Part shown: piece by piece, positions 1 through 7,961 of the stretch
Layout: each line of letters opens with the position of its first letter
Numbering within the stretch: the stretch's first letter is position 1
DNA from: Chloracidobacterium sp. CP2_5A
Lineage (GTDB): Bacteria > Acidobacteriota > Blastocatellia > Chloracidobacteriales > Chloracidobacteriaceae
DNA length: 64,000 bases
Direction: 5' to 3'
Assembly: GCA_002254845.1 (NCBI GenBank)
Contig: NKPT01000012.1
Coordinates: 1-64,000 of the forward strand
The notes under the pieces: generated by a model
Seen by the model: the letters and a program-made list of their open reading frames with translations, nothing else
Databases searched by the model: none
What the model was told of the DNA's origin: nothing
Translations under genes and position numbers: made by a program

Positions 1-8
1 AGCGGGTT

Positions 9-872
9 ATGGAAATCGTGACGCGCATTCCGCGCATGCGCCTGCTGGCCTCGCGCCTCAAGCGGGATGGGAAAAAGCTGGCGCTGATTCCCACGATGAG
101 CGCCCTCCATGAAGGGCATGCCAGTCTCATTCGGCGCGCCCAGATTTTAGCCGACGTGGTAGTGGTCTCGATTTTCTTCAATCCCATCCATTTCCAAGCC
201 GGCGACGAGTTCGAGGTGCCGACCCGCGACCTGGCCCGCGACGCCGAGCTGGTCGCCAACAAAGGCGCGCATGTCCTGTTCGCGCCCAGCGTGGATGAAA
301 TCTACCCGGAGGATTTCCTGACCTTTGTCACGACGGATATCCTCGATTGTCGGTTGTGCGGCGCTAATCAGCCCAACTACTTTCGCGGCGTGACGACCAT
401 CGTCAACAAGCTCATCAACATTGTCCAGCCCCATTTCACGCTGGTCGGGCAGAAGGACGCCCAGCAGTCGATCATCATCCGCCGCATGGTTCGGGACCTG
501 TCCATGGATACCGAGGTGGTCATTTGCCCGACGGTGCGCGGCCACGACGGGCTAGTGGTTTCATCGCGCAATGCGTTCCTTGCGCCAGCCGAGCGCCGCG
601 CCGCGCTGGTGCTCTATCGCGCTTTGCAGCAAGCGCAGCAACTGTTTGAGCGCGACGGCGAGCGCCAAGCGGCGGCGCTCATTGCCGCCGTCCGTGAAAC
701 GCTGGCCACGGAGCCGCTGGCGCGCCCGGAGTACGTCGCGCTGGTGGACATGGAACGCCTGGCCCCGCTCTCCGTGATCGCCGATGGCACGGAGGCGCTC
801 CTGGCTCTGGCGGCCCAAGTCGGTCATACCCGACTCACGGACAACATCATCCTGAGCGCAAGCGCGGAGTGA
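9..872 (+). CDS. panC: Pantoate--beta-alanine ligase (pantothenate synthetase), divergent
   Basis: This 287-residue protein should join pantoate and beta-alanine, using ATP, to make pantothenate for CoA synthesis in the cytoplasm. The family signatures are present: PTMSALHEGH (residues 28-37, ATP-binding HxGH), SIFFNP, FRGVTTIVNKL, GQKDAQQ (147-153) and DGLVVSSRN (180-188). Several substrate-site residues differ from the E. coli and M. tuberculosis enzymes as I recall them: the usual PTMG is PTMS, the glutamine of NPMQF is His61, and the RPGHF/RPTHF segment reads QPNYF, so Arg and His become Gln and Tyr. Length is normal for the family. The start lies only 8 bases from the window edge, so its ribosome site cannot be judged. 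The fold assignment is firm; true activity is less certain. panE, from the same pathway, lies 5 kb away on the other strand. Confidence 0.88.
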   Translation: MEIVTRIPRMRLLASRLKRDGKKLALIPTMSALHEGHASLIRRAQILADVVVVSIFFNPIHFQAGDEFEVPTRDLARDAELVANKGAHVLFAPSVDEIYPEDFLTFVTTDILDCRLCGANQPNYFRGVTTIVNKLINIVQPHFTLVGQKDAQQSIIIRRMVRDLSMDTEVVICPTVRGHDGLVVSSRNAFLAPAERRAALVLYRALQQAQQLFERDGERQAAALIAAVRETLATEPLARPEYVALVDMERLAPLSVIADGTEALLALAAQVGHTRLTDNIILSASAE

Positions 873-1057
873 ACGCCGAGCGAGCTTGCGGATGCGAGCT
901 TTCTTGCCGGAGACTTTTTGGGGGTGTTAGTATGAAAGCGGTCCGCTATGCCGGTGGCGTTGATCGGGGCGCGCGGCGCGCCCTGACTGCGGCTTGGAAA
1001 CAAGGTCTCTGGAGCCCGCTTTGGCGGCGTGACCTGGACCAGCGTGGGTAAACCGTC

Positions 1058-2596
1058 ATGTTCTGCCCTAAGTGCGGCACGAAAAATCGTCCCAACGCCC
1101 GTTTTTGCAAAAGTTGCGGGCATGCCTTCGGGGGAGGGGGCGCGACCGAGTCAACGCTGTTGAGCGGCGCGTCGCCGATTGAGCAGACGTTCATCCTGCG
1201 CTCGGTTGGGCCAGATGACCCGGGGCGGACAAATGATTCGCTTCTATCCCTTGAGCAGCCTGCGGCTGCCGATTTTACGCCGCCGCCAGCGCCGCGCCCG
1301 GCGGACAATGGCCGTCACGAGCCAAGCGATAGCTTCATTCTTGGCGAAATTTCATCGCCCAATTTGCACCTTGACGCGCCGCCCCCAACAGCTGAGCCGG
1401 AAGCCGTTCCCGATCTTTTTCGGTCCAGCGACGCGCCACAGCTTCCGCCAACGCTTGTCGCCCCGCTGCCGAAGCCCGCGCTCGCTGACGACCCGTTAGC
1501 CGCGCCGCCCGGCGCGCCGCCGGCGCGCCCGCCGCGGCCGGCCATGACGCCCACCCCGGCCAGCGGCGTGCCGTTGCCGCCGGAAGTCGCGGCAACGCCG
1601 TTTCGCCCGATTGAGCCGCCGATTGGCGCGCCGCGCCCGATGGGGCGCGGCCATACGGCTGAGCTTCCGGCGGCGACGCCCAAGCCGCCCGCCGACTTGT
1701 TCGCTCAGTCCGCGCCGGTTGCCGGGCCGGGCCGCTCAAAGTTTTCGCTGGGATTGGTCATTGGGCTTTCCGTCGCGGCGATCACGCTGGCGATTGGCGC
1801 GGTTGTCGTCATCCTTTACCTTCAGTATGGGGCGCCCGCCGCCGCGCCGGCTTCCGATACGCCCGTCGCTGCCGAGCCGTCGCCCCAGCCGGCCATCCCT
1901 GAGAACATGGTTGCAATTCCCGGCGGCGAATACGTCATCGGGCGCGATGCTGGGGATTTCTTTGATCCTTACGAAAAGCCTCAGCACGCCGTGACCCTGC
2001 GACCGTTTTACATCGACAAGACGGAAGTCACGAATGCGGACTACCAAAAATTTGTCGAGGCGACTGGCCATCCAGCGCCAGCCTCATGGACGGGCGGGCG
2101 GTTTGAGGCGGGCAAGGGGCTGTTTCCCGTCACTGGCGTAACGCTTGCCGATGCGCAAGCTTACGCCAAATGGGCCGGCAAGCGGCTGCCGACCGAGGCG
2201 GAATGGGAAGCGGCCGCGCACGGGCGCTCGCCAACCGTCTTTCCGTGGGGGGACAGCTTTGATCCAAGTCGCGCCAATGTCAAAGCCAGCGGTCTTGGCG
2301 CGCCGGTTCGGGTTGGGACCTATCCGGCCGGCGCCAGCCCTTTTGGCGTCCTTGATCTGACCGGAAACGTCTGGGAGTGGACGGCTTCTGAGGCTACGCT
2401 ATACCCCGGCAGCGCTGAGAAGCCGCCAAGCTGGGATAAGCCCCTTGAGCCGGGCGCCAAGCTGCAAATCATTCGCGGCGGGGCTTTCACCGAAGACACG
2501 AAAAAGTGTACCGTGACATACCGCAACTGGGTGCCGTCCAATTTCAGCGCCCGCGAGCTTGGCTTCCGGTGCGCCAAAGACCAGCCGCCACAGTGA
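1058..2596 (+). CDS. Zinc-ribbon membrane protein with C-terminal FGE-sulfatase (SUMF1-type) domain
   Basis: The 512-residue protein begins with a zinc ribbon (Cys3, Cys6, Cys17, Cys20), followed by about 200 residues rich in Pro and Ala. One membrane segment lies near residues 230-252, and an FGE-sulfatase fold runs from about 284 to the end. The domain shows VAIPGGEY, DKTEVTNADY, KRLPTEAEWE, LTGNVWEW and IRGGAF. The paired cysteines of true formylglycine-generating enzyme (RGGSYLC...C) are not seen, so sulfatase activation is unlikely. The fold is also used for ligand binding or in PvdO/EgtB-like proteins. The layout suggests a cytoplasmic zinc ribbon and a periplasmic C-terminal domain. 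A TPR protein follows after 32 bases and may be in the same operon. A second FGE-fold protein, built on a decayed kinase, lies at 25069-26784. Precise function is unknown. Confidence 0.85.
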   Translation: MFCPKCGTKNRPNARFCKSCGHAFGGGGATESTLLSGASPIEQTFILRSVGPDDPGRTNDSLLSLEQPAAADFTPPPAPRPADNGRHEPSDSFILGEISSPNLHLDAPPPTAEPEAVPDLFRSSDAPQLPPTLVAPLPKPALADDPLAAPPGAPPARPPRPAMTPTPASGVPLPPEVAATPFRPIEPPIGAPRPMGRGHTAELPAATPKPPADLFAQSAPVAGPGRSKFSLGLVIGLSVAAITLAIGAVVVILYLQYGAPAAAPASDTPVAAEPSPQPAIPENMVAIPGGEYVIGRDAGDFFDPYEKPQHAVTLRPFYIDKTEVTNADYQKFVEATGHPAPASWTGGRFEAGKGLFPVTGVTLADAQAYAKWAGKRLPTEAEWEAAAHGRSPTVFPWGDSFDPSRANVKASGLGAPVRVGTYPAGASPFGVLDLTGNVWEWTASEATLYPGSAEKPPSWDKPLEPGAKLQIIRGGAFTEDTKKCTVTYRNWVPSNFSARELGFRCAKDQPPQ

Positions 2597-2628
2597 GCGC
2601 CTGTAACGAACGTTCACCGCTTGTTTGT

Positions 2629-4302
2629 ATGACGCACCGCATACGCTCCCTGCTCTCGCTCGCGCCGCGGGGCTGCGCCGGCTGGGCGCTTCCGAGCCAG
2701 TTGGCCTGTCTGTTCCGGGCCGGCGCGCTCGGCGCGGCTTTCATGACGGCGGGTGGCCTAGCCATCGCGCAAATCGGACGCTCCGATGCCCCGCCGCCGC
2801 CCGCCGCGCCGCCGAGCGCCCCCGCTTCCGGCAAGCGGACCGCGCCGCCGCCCCGTCCGAAAATGGTGAAAACGCCCAGCGGCGTGTCCATGCCGCTGGG
2901 GCGCTCGGCCGAGTTTTACCTTGAGGAAGGGAATGAGCTCTTTGGCAAGGAAGACTTTGTCTCCGCCAAAATGTTTTTCGAGCAGGGCGGAAAGGCGGCG
3001 CGCGCCAAGACGGATTTGGCGGAAGCCCTGCAACGGCGACGCGAGGTCGCCACCCGCATGGCCGCCGGCGCGCAGTCCGAGCGGGAGGGCAACTTGAGCG
3101 AGGCGCTGGGCGAGTATGACAAGGCGCTGGCCATTGAATCAGCTAATCCGCTGGCCAAAAAGCATGCCGCGCGCGCGCTCAAAATGCTTGGCGCAGCCGC
3201 CGCGCTAACTCGGGATTGGGCGTCCGCGATTGCCTATCTGGATCGCTCGCGGGAGCTGTCACCCAGCCCGGAGACGGATGAGGCGCTGGTCTCCGCCCTG
3301 TTGGGACTGGCCAGCGGGCAATCCGACCCGGCGCAAGCTCAGGAAACCTACCAGCGCGTTCTGGCGCTCGCGCCAAGCAACGATGACGCTCGCAAGGGGC
3401 TGCAGCGGACTGAATCGGCGATTCGGGCGCGCCGCGCTGAAGAAGCTTTTCGAGCGGGACGCTACAACGAGGCGCGAAGCGAATATGAAGCGGCATTGAG
3501 CCTCGACGCCAATAATGCCGCGGCTACGGCCGGTAAAGCTAAGGCGGAAGCGTATCTGGCGCGGCTTGCCGCCGACGAGGCTTATCGCCAGCGCGACTTC
3601 CGGGCAGCCTCTGCCGGCTATGAGAAGTTCAACGCCTTCGCGCCGGGCGACGCGGACGTGACAGCGCGACTAGGCGAGCTGTCGGTTCGGCTAGAGCCGG
3701 CGTTGCCGCTGCGCGGTCGCCTTACCTACAAGCTCAAAACCGCCAGCCCTTTTCGCATCCGCTTGCAGGGGGACCGCGTGGAAAGCGCGCTCCTCGACAG
3801 CGAAAGCCGGATTGAGCCGGATATCAAGCTCGATGGGCGTCTCCCCGCGCGCGACAGCCTTTTCCGCCTTGGCAAGTCCTCCTCAAATGCCCTCGTTCGC
3901 GTCGCGGCAATGCCGACGGCGGCCAACAATTACACCGCCGAGCTCATCGTGACGCCGAAAAATCCCCGCTCGGAGGAGGTTCTGGTTGTCGCCGAATGGA
4001 CGCTTCCAACTAAGGGCGGGCTTCAGTGGAGAAAGTCCCTTGAGCCGGGCGCGTACCGGGTTTACTGGCAGGGGCCTTACTTCGAGGTTTTTGATCCGAC
4101 CGGCGCGCGCATTGAGTCGGGCGTCCAGTCGCCCTTGCCCCGGCAGCCCGTGGTCGTCAAAATCAAGCCGGTCAAAGGCGTCACCTTCCAGGTTGTGGGG
4201 CAGCCCAGTCTGGAAAATGACTTCGCGTTCGCCTTGAATGTCGCCGTAACCGCCCCGACCAACCTTATCCTCGACCTGAGCTGGGCTGTTGGGGGCAAGT
4301 GA
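2629..4302 (+). CDS. Secreted TPR-repeat protein
   Basis: I chose the ATG at 2629 because the longer frame from 2506 lies inside the upstream gene. The 557-residue product begins with a probable signal peptide ending near GLAIAQ, then a Pro/Ala linker. From about residue 100 to 340 there are repeated helical pairs of TPR type (for example YLEEGNELFGKEDFVSAKMF, EALGEYDKAL and AEEAFRAGRYNEARSEYEAA). The last ~200 residues look beta-rich (RLTYKLKTASPFRIRLQGD, VVAEWTLP) and match no family I recognise. A periplasmic scaffold working with the preceding zinc-ribbon/FGE protein is possible. Only the TPR assignment is supported. Confidence 0.75.
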   Translation: MTHRIRSLLSLAPRGCAGWALPSQLACLFRAGALGAAFMTAGGLAIAQIGRSDAPPPPAAPPSAPASGKRTAPPPRPKMVKTPSGVSMPLGRSAEFYLEEGNELFGKEDFVSAKMFFEQGGKAARAKTDLAEALQRRREVATRMAAGAQSEREGNLSEALGEYDKALAIESANPLAKKHAARALKMLGAAAALTRDWASAIAYLDRSRELSPSPETDEALVSALLGLASGQSDPAQAQETYQRVLALAPSNDDARKGLQRTESAIRARRAEEAFRAGRYNEARSEYEAALSLDANNAAATAGKAKAEAYLARLAADEAYRQRDFRAASAGYEKFNAFAPGDADVTARLGELSVRLEPALPLRGRLTYKLKTASPFRIRLQGDRVESALLDSESRIEPDIKLDGRLPARDSLFRLGKSSSNALVRVAAMPTAANNYTAELIVTPKNPRSEEVLVVAEWTLPTKGGLQWRKSLEPGAYRVYWQGPYFEVFDPTGARIESGVQSPLPRQPVVVKIKPVKGVTFQVVGQPSLENDFAFALNVAVTAPTNLILDLSWAVGGK

Positions 4303-4356
4303 AGCGACCGTGGCCTAGCAAAAAGTTCAGCGCCGCGCGAAAAGTTAAAAAAACGA

Positions 4357-4422
4357 CAGCCATACCCAAATTTGAAGGCAGACCCCGCACGGACACTCCC
4401 TAAAAGCTTGGGCACGGCTGTT
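4357..4422. other. Long imperfect inverted repeat, possible bidirectional terminator
   Basis: ACAGCC-ata-CCCAA (4357-4370) pairs with TTGGG-cac-GGCTGT (4409-4422), leaving a 38-base loop. The stem has eleven pairs flanking a 3-by-3 internal mismatch, with AAAA before the left arm and TTTT after the right arm. It lies 55 bases after the TPR gene, so it may end that transcript. The long loop is unusual for an intrinsic terminator. Confidence 0.45.
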
Positions 4423-4452
4423 TTCACTTCGTCGGGAGCAACTTTTATGCCA

Positions 4453-4486
4453 GGCTGAAGCCAGCCTACAGGTTAGCTCCTAACCA
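4453..4486 (+). promoter_or_regulatory. Two tandem hairpins in the leader of the ABC permease
   Basis: AGGCTG-AAGC-CAGCCT (4453-4468) and GGTTAG-CTC-CTAACC (4472-4486) are both perfect 6-bp stems separated by three bases. They lie about 100 bases upstream of the permease start. The remaining leader is AT-rich and contains TTTTTTGTCAC and CTTTTTTTGACAG tracts. It matches no riboswitch consensus that I know. The hairpins are seen directly; a regulatory role is inference. Confidence 0.4.
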
Positions 4487-4581
4487 AGGTCTCAGGCGAC
4501 AGGCTGACAATTCTTCTCAAGTGGGGTCTGCCATTTTTTGTCACTTTTCTCTTTTTTTGACAGAAAGAAGCAGGATTTTTC

Positions 4582-5463
4582 GTGTCCGACGCGACGTTGC
4601 TCATTGTTTCGCTCTTTGGCTCGACGCTGCGGCTCTCAACGCCGCTCATTCTCGCCGCGCTGGGCGGTCTGTACGCCGAGCGCAGCGGCGTCATCAACAT
4701 GGCGCTGGAAGGCATGATGCTGGCCGGGGCTTTCACGTCCGCCGCGGTGACGGCCCTGACCGGAAGCCCGTGGCTAGGTCTGTTGTCCGGTCTGGCGGCC
4801 GGCCTGCTCCTCGCGGCGCTGCACGCTTTTTGCTGCATCGCCTGCCGGGCCGATCAGGTTGTTACGGGAACGGCGATCAACATCTTGATGCTGGGTATCC
4901 CGCCCTTGGTTTCCGGGGCGCTCTTTGAGTCCACCGGCTCGACGCCAGCGCTGGCGAAAGCGCAGACCCTGCCAACGCTGCCGATCGTTGTGGCGCTAGC
5001 GGCCGCGCCGGCGACGATGTTTGTCCTTTTCAAAACGCCTTTCGGGTTGCGGCTGCGCGCCGTCGGCGAGACGCCGGAGGCGGCGGCGACGGCCGGCGTG
5101 AGCGTCGCCTGGATGCGCTGGCAGGCCGTGCTGATTTCGGGCCTGCTCGCCGCCCTGGGCGGGATCTATCTCGCCATTGGGCAAAACTCGCTCTACACGC
5201 GGAATATGACCGCCGGGCGCGGCTATATCGCTTTGGCGGCGCTCATTTTTGGCAACTGGATGCCGCTACGCGCGCTTTTGGCCTGCTTGCTCTTCGGCTT
5301 TATGGACGCCGTGCAAATTCGCCTTCAGGGAAGCGCTTCCATCCCGACGCAGTTCATCCAGATTATCCCGTATATTTTCACGATGATCGTCCTCGCCGGC
5401 TTTATCGGCAAGGCTACGCCGCCGCGCGCCCTGGGCGCGCCGTATGTCAAGGGGCGTCGCTAG
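4582..5463 (+). CDS. ABC transporter permease, nucleoside/BMP-type (YufQ-like)
   Basis: The 293-residue integral membrane protein has about eight hydrophobic segments and the conserved ERSGVINMALEGMMLAGAF stretch (residues 33-51), typical of permeases that work with BMP-family nucleoside or simple-sugar binding proteins. GRGYIALAALIFGNW (about 212-226) is also typical. I kept the GTG start at 4582, with AG-rich AAGAAGCAGG upstream. The usual partners (ATPase, second permease, BMP lipoprotein) are not adjacent, so the rest of the transporter must be elsewhere or lost. The 3' end overlaps the convergent panE gene by 17 bases. The family call is strong; the substrate (a purine nucleoside is most likely) is inferred. 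Confidence 0.85.
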   Translation: MSDATLLIVSLFGSTLRLSTPLILAALGGLYAERSGVINMALEGMMLAGAFTSAAVTALTGSPWLGLLSGLAAGLLLAALHAFCCIACRADQVVTGTAINILMLGIPPLVSGALFESTGSTPALAKAQTLPTLPIVVALAAAPATMFVLFKTPFGLRLRAVGETPEAAATAGVSVAWMRWQAVLISGLLAALGGIYLAIGQNSLYTRNMTAGRGYIALAALIFGNWMPLRALLACLLFGFMDAVQIRLQGSASIPTQFIQIIPYIFTMIVLAGFIGKATPPRALGAPYVKGRR

Positions 5464-6490
5464 GCTGGCGAGCTGGGGTTTGGCGGGCGATGCGCTCCCG
5501 GAGCCGGGCGAGCGGGAACTGCCCGACGCCTTGGCCGGTGCGTATGGATTCCTCAATGGCCGCGACGAGCGCGCGGTTGATCGGCGTCGGCACTCCGTGC
5601 CGCTCGCCAAGCCGGACAATCTCGCCGTTGAGGTATGCAATTTCGGTTTCCGGCCGGCGAAAGCGCAGGTCCTGCCACATGGACGGATAGCCGCGCTGTT
5701 CCGGCGGCACATTTGCGAATTCGACCCGCTGCGCTGCGAAGGCTTCAACCTGCGCGCGAATGTCAAAGCGGCCCGTCACATCCGCTGGAGAGACGCCGGC
5801 CGCCGCGAGAACGCGCAAGCCTTCGTCCATGACCTCGCGCATCAGGGCGAGCATATCCGGGTCGGCGAAGGCCTTTTGCCAGTAATAATCCGTCACCGCC
5901 AACAGGGCGTTATTGAGGTTGCCGATGAGCTTGCCCCACTTGACGGCCATGGCGTCGGGGTGCTCGCGCGTCGGCAGCCCGGCCGCCGCGAAGTCAGCCG
6001 CTACCTGCGCCGTCAGCGCGTCCGTTCCGCTGGGGAAGCGTCCGACGGCGAGGAAATCCATGATGGTCAGCGCGACGCGGCCTGGCTCCGGCAAGACGGC
6101 GTTGAACAGGACGAGGACTGGATAAACGTTGGCGAATCGCTCCGCGACGACGGCCTCGTTGGCGACGCCGTTTTGCAAGCAGAAGGCTGGCGTCGGCGGC
6201 GGGAAATAACGGGCGAGGTCGGCGACGGCAGCCGCCGTCTGTGTCGCCTTGACGCACAACAGGATGGCATCGCCTTCCGCCGGCTCGATTTCAGACAGGC
6301 CGGCGACGGCTGGAACGTCAAGCGTCAGCTTTTCAGTTGCGGTTTCAAGGCGCAGCCCGCGGGCGGCGATGGCCGCCGCATGCGCCGGACGCGCCACCAA
6401 GCAGACCTGGCATCCAGCGCGGTGGAGCAGCCCCCCGACGACGCTCCCGACCGCCCCCGCGCCATAGACAAGGTAGCGTTGGATGGTCAT
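5447..6490 (-). CDS. panE: 2-dehydropantoate 2-reductase family protein
   Basis: The 347-residue protein has an N-terminal Rossmann NADP site (YGAGAVGSVVGG, near residues 9-20). It has ketopantoate reductase features such as CVKATQT, CLQNGVANE, the KWGKLIGNLNNAL segment with the catalytic-type lysine, and a late Glu/Ser region (YPSMWQDL). It should reduce 2-dehydropantoate to pantoate in CoA synthesis. Family members with other 2-oxoacid substrates exist, so panE is probable rather than proven. Its ATG overlaps the stop of crtYd (ATGA), implying translational coupling with carotenoid genes, which is an odd pairing. The C-terminus overlaps the convergent permease gene by 17 bases. Confidence 0.85.
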   Translation of the reverse strand: MTIQRYLVYGAGAVGSVVGGLLHRAGCQVCLVARPAHAAAIAARGLRLETATEKLTLDVPAVAGLSEIEPAEGDAILLCVKATQTAAAVADLARYFPPPTPAFCLQNGVANEAVVAERFANVYPVLVLFNAVLPEPGRVALTIMDFLAVGRFPSGTDALTAQVAADFAAAGLPTREHPDAMAVKWGKLIGNLNNALLAVTDYYWQKAFADPDMLALMREVMDEGLRVLAAAGVSPADVTGRFDIRAQVEAFAAQRVEFANVPPEQRGYPSMWQDLRFRRPETEIAYLNGEIVRLGERHGVPTPINRALVAAIEESIRTGQGVGQFPLARLRERIARQTPARQPSDAP

Positions 6491-6798
6491 GCGCGGAGCT
6501 CTTCGGGAAGAAAGAGGACCAAGCTCTGCGACACCAGCAGGCTCGTCAGAAAAAAGAAAATGACTTCCTCAAGCGGCACGAGGCCGAAGCGAATGCCGAG
6601 AATCTGATTGGCGTCAAACAGCCAGATGCCTTCGGCAATCGCCAGCGAGTCGGCAATGATGAAGTAAGCGCCGATAACCAGAACTGGCAGGAAGACGGCT
6701 CGCGCGTTGCGCGCTAGGATGCGCCAGCCAATTGCCCACTGAAGAATGACCACGGGCAGCATCCAGCCCAGCAGGTGAAACAGGTAATTGGTTCTCAT
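6487..6798 (-). CDS. crtYd: Lycopene cyclase domain protein, CrtYd-type subunit
   Basis: The 103-residue membrane protein has three hydrophobic segments and the motifs YFIIADSLAI, IWLFDANQILGI and VPLEEVIFFFLTSLLVSQ. These match the second half of heterodimeric carotenoid cyclases (CrtYc/CrtYd; also the CarR/CrtYB cyclase domain). Together with the upstream CrtYc-type subunit it should cyclise lycopene ends in the membrane. Its start overlaps the crtYc stop by four bases and its stop overlaps the panE start by four bases. The length is normal for this small subunit. Confidence 0.88.
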   Translation of the reverse strand: MRTNYLFHLLGWMLPVVILQWAIGWRILARNARAVFLPVLVIGAYFIIADSLAIAEGIWLFDANQILGIRFGLVPLEEVIFFFLTSLLVSQSLVLFLPEELRA

Positions 6799-7121
6799 GC
6801 TTGCTTCCTCTCCGCGTTGGGCGTCCGGCGCGGCCGCAGCAGGGCGACAGTCAACAGTCCGACGCTAAGGGTTTGCAGGAAAAAGAAGCCGTATTCCTCA
6901 ATCGGAAGCCGCCAGACGCGGAACAGAATCTTGTCCTCCGGGAAGTCCCATATCCCCAGCTTGACCGCGTGGTTATCCCAGGGCGTGGTGAAGATGAAGA
7001 CGATCAGGCAGACCAGGCCCAGCCAGCGGGCGTGAATGCGCGAAAACTTGCCGCGCGCCAGCCACGCCGTCGCCAGCAGCAGCGGAAGGCTGAAGTACAG
7101 GTGAAACTGCAAATAGGTCAT
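6795..7121 (-). CDS. crtYc: Lycopene cyclase domain protein, CrtYc-type subunit
   Basis: The 108-residue membrane protein starts with the ATG at 7121 (MTYLQFHLYF). The longer frame adds 69 basic residues with no family character. It shows TTPWDNHAV, DKILFRVWRLPIEEYGFFFL and LQTLSVGLL, the signatures of the first cyclase subunit, including the PIEEY pair of acidic residues repeated as PLEE in CrtYd. It is first in a crtYc-crtYd-panE chain with 4-base overlaps. A methyltransferase gene ends 100 bases upstream. Function is carotenoid ring formation, by family. Confidence 0.88.
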   Translation of the reverse strand: MTYLQFHLYFSLPLLLATAWLARGKFSRIHARWLGLVCLIVFIFTTPWDNHAVKLGIWDFPEDKILFRVWRLPIEEYGFFFLQTLSVGLLTVALLRPRRTPNAERKQA

Positions 7122-7221
7122 GTGGCAACGAGTCGGCAAATGGCGAGTCGGGGGCGCCGCCCATCGAAGCGGCTTGGGCAAGGGAAGTCTATGCCTTTTT
7201 TTACGTCCGCGAAATCGCCGA

Positions 7222-7926
7222 TCAATGTTTTCGGTTGGCCGCGGCTTGTCCAGGCTCCGGCTTGAGTGACAGCTGGGGCGGCCGCAGAAGCGTCCAATGG
7301 CGGTCGCTCGTTTGCGCGATGGTCGCATCGGTCAGGCCGGCTTCCTGCGCGGCGGCAGCGATTTCCTCCAGCGTCAGCGCCGCGCCGAGCGAGTCGCGGA
7401 AAAGCTTTTGTTGGCGCGGGGACTCGCCGGCGGCGTAGCGGGCCACGAGCGCATCGGCGGCCTCCGGCGTTTCCGGGCGCAGCAGGTCGCGGATGAGCAG
7501 CGCCGCGCCGGGCTTCGCCACGCGCGCCAGTTCCCGAAGCGCCGTCGCCGGCTCCGGGATGTGGTGCACAATGCTATTGGAAACCACAGCGTCAAAGGAA
7601 GCTGCTGGGAAGGGCAGTCGCTTGGCGTCCGCCAGGCGCAGCTCGATGCGCGACTCAAGCCCGGCCGCCGCGATATGGCGCGCGCCCAGCTTGAGCATTT
7701 CAGATGACAAGTCCACGGCGACGATCTCCACGTCCGGCAGTCGCTCGGCAATGAGCATGGGGATGCGCGCCGTTCCCGTGCCGACATCCAGTATCCGTCC
7801 CGACCGGACCCCCAGCGCCGCGACGGCCTCGGCAAACGCCGCGTTGACTTCCGCGAAGTCCATCGCGTCGTAGTCGGCGGCTTCTTCCGCCGTATCCATC
7901 GCTTCCGGCTCAAGAATTCGTTCCAT
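7222..7926 (-). CDS. Class I SAM-dependent methyltransferase
   Basis: The ATG at 7926 (MERILEPEAM) gives 234 residues, with GGA upstream at suitable distance. The longer frame would run back into the neighbouring gene. Motif I is ILDVGTGTARIP (about 45-56), followed by VEIVAVDLSSEML, RLADAKRLPFPAASFDAVV and SNSIVHHI, all typical of the Methyltransf_11/25 folds. The substrate is not evident. It lies between the YyaL-type gene (35 bases upstream) and crtYc (100 bases downstream) in one minus-strand run, so a link to isoprenoid or quinone chemistry is possible but not shown. Confidence 0.82.
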   Translation of the reverse strand: MERILEPEAMDTAEEAADYDAMDFAEVNAAFAEAVAALGVRSGRILDVGTGTARIPMLIAERLPDVEIVAVDLSSEMLKLGARHIAAAGLESRIELRLADAKRLPFPAASFDAVVSNSIVHHIPEPATALRELARVAKPGAALLIRDLLRPETPEAADALVARYAAGESPRQQKLFRDSLGAALTLEEIAAAAQEAGLTDATIAQTSDRHWTLLRPPQLSLKPEPGQAAANRKH

Positions 7927-7961
7927 CCGCAGTTTTTTCCTTACATTGACGGGCTTTGGGG

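Noticed and set aside
932-1051. 39-codon frame starting MKAVRYAGG between panC and the zinc-ribbon gene
   Set aside because: Composition is that of random GC-rich DNA, there is no recognisable motif, and the ribosome site is weak; no support as a gene.
5444-6607. Long plus-strand open frame (387 codons) opposite panE and crtYd
   Set aside because: It is the antisense shadow of panE, whose Rossmann and family motifs are clear; the plus-strand product is arginine-rich without motifs.
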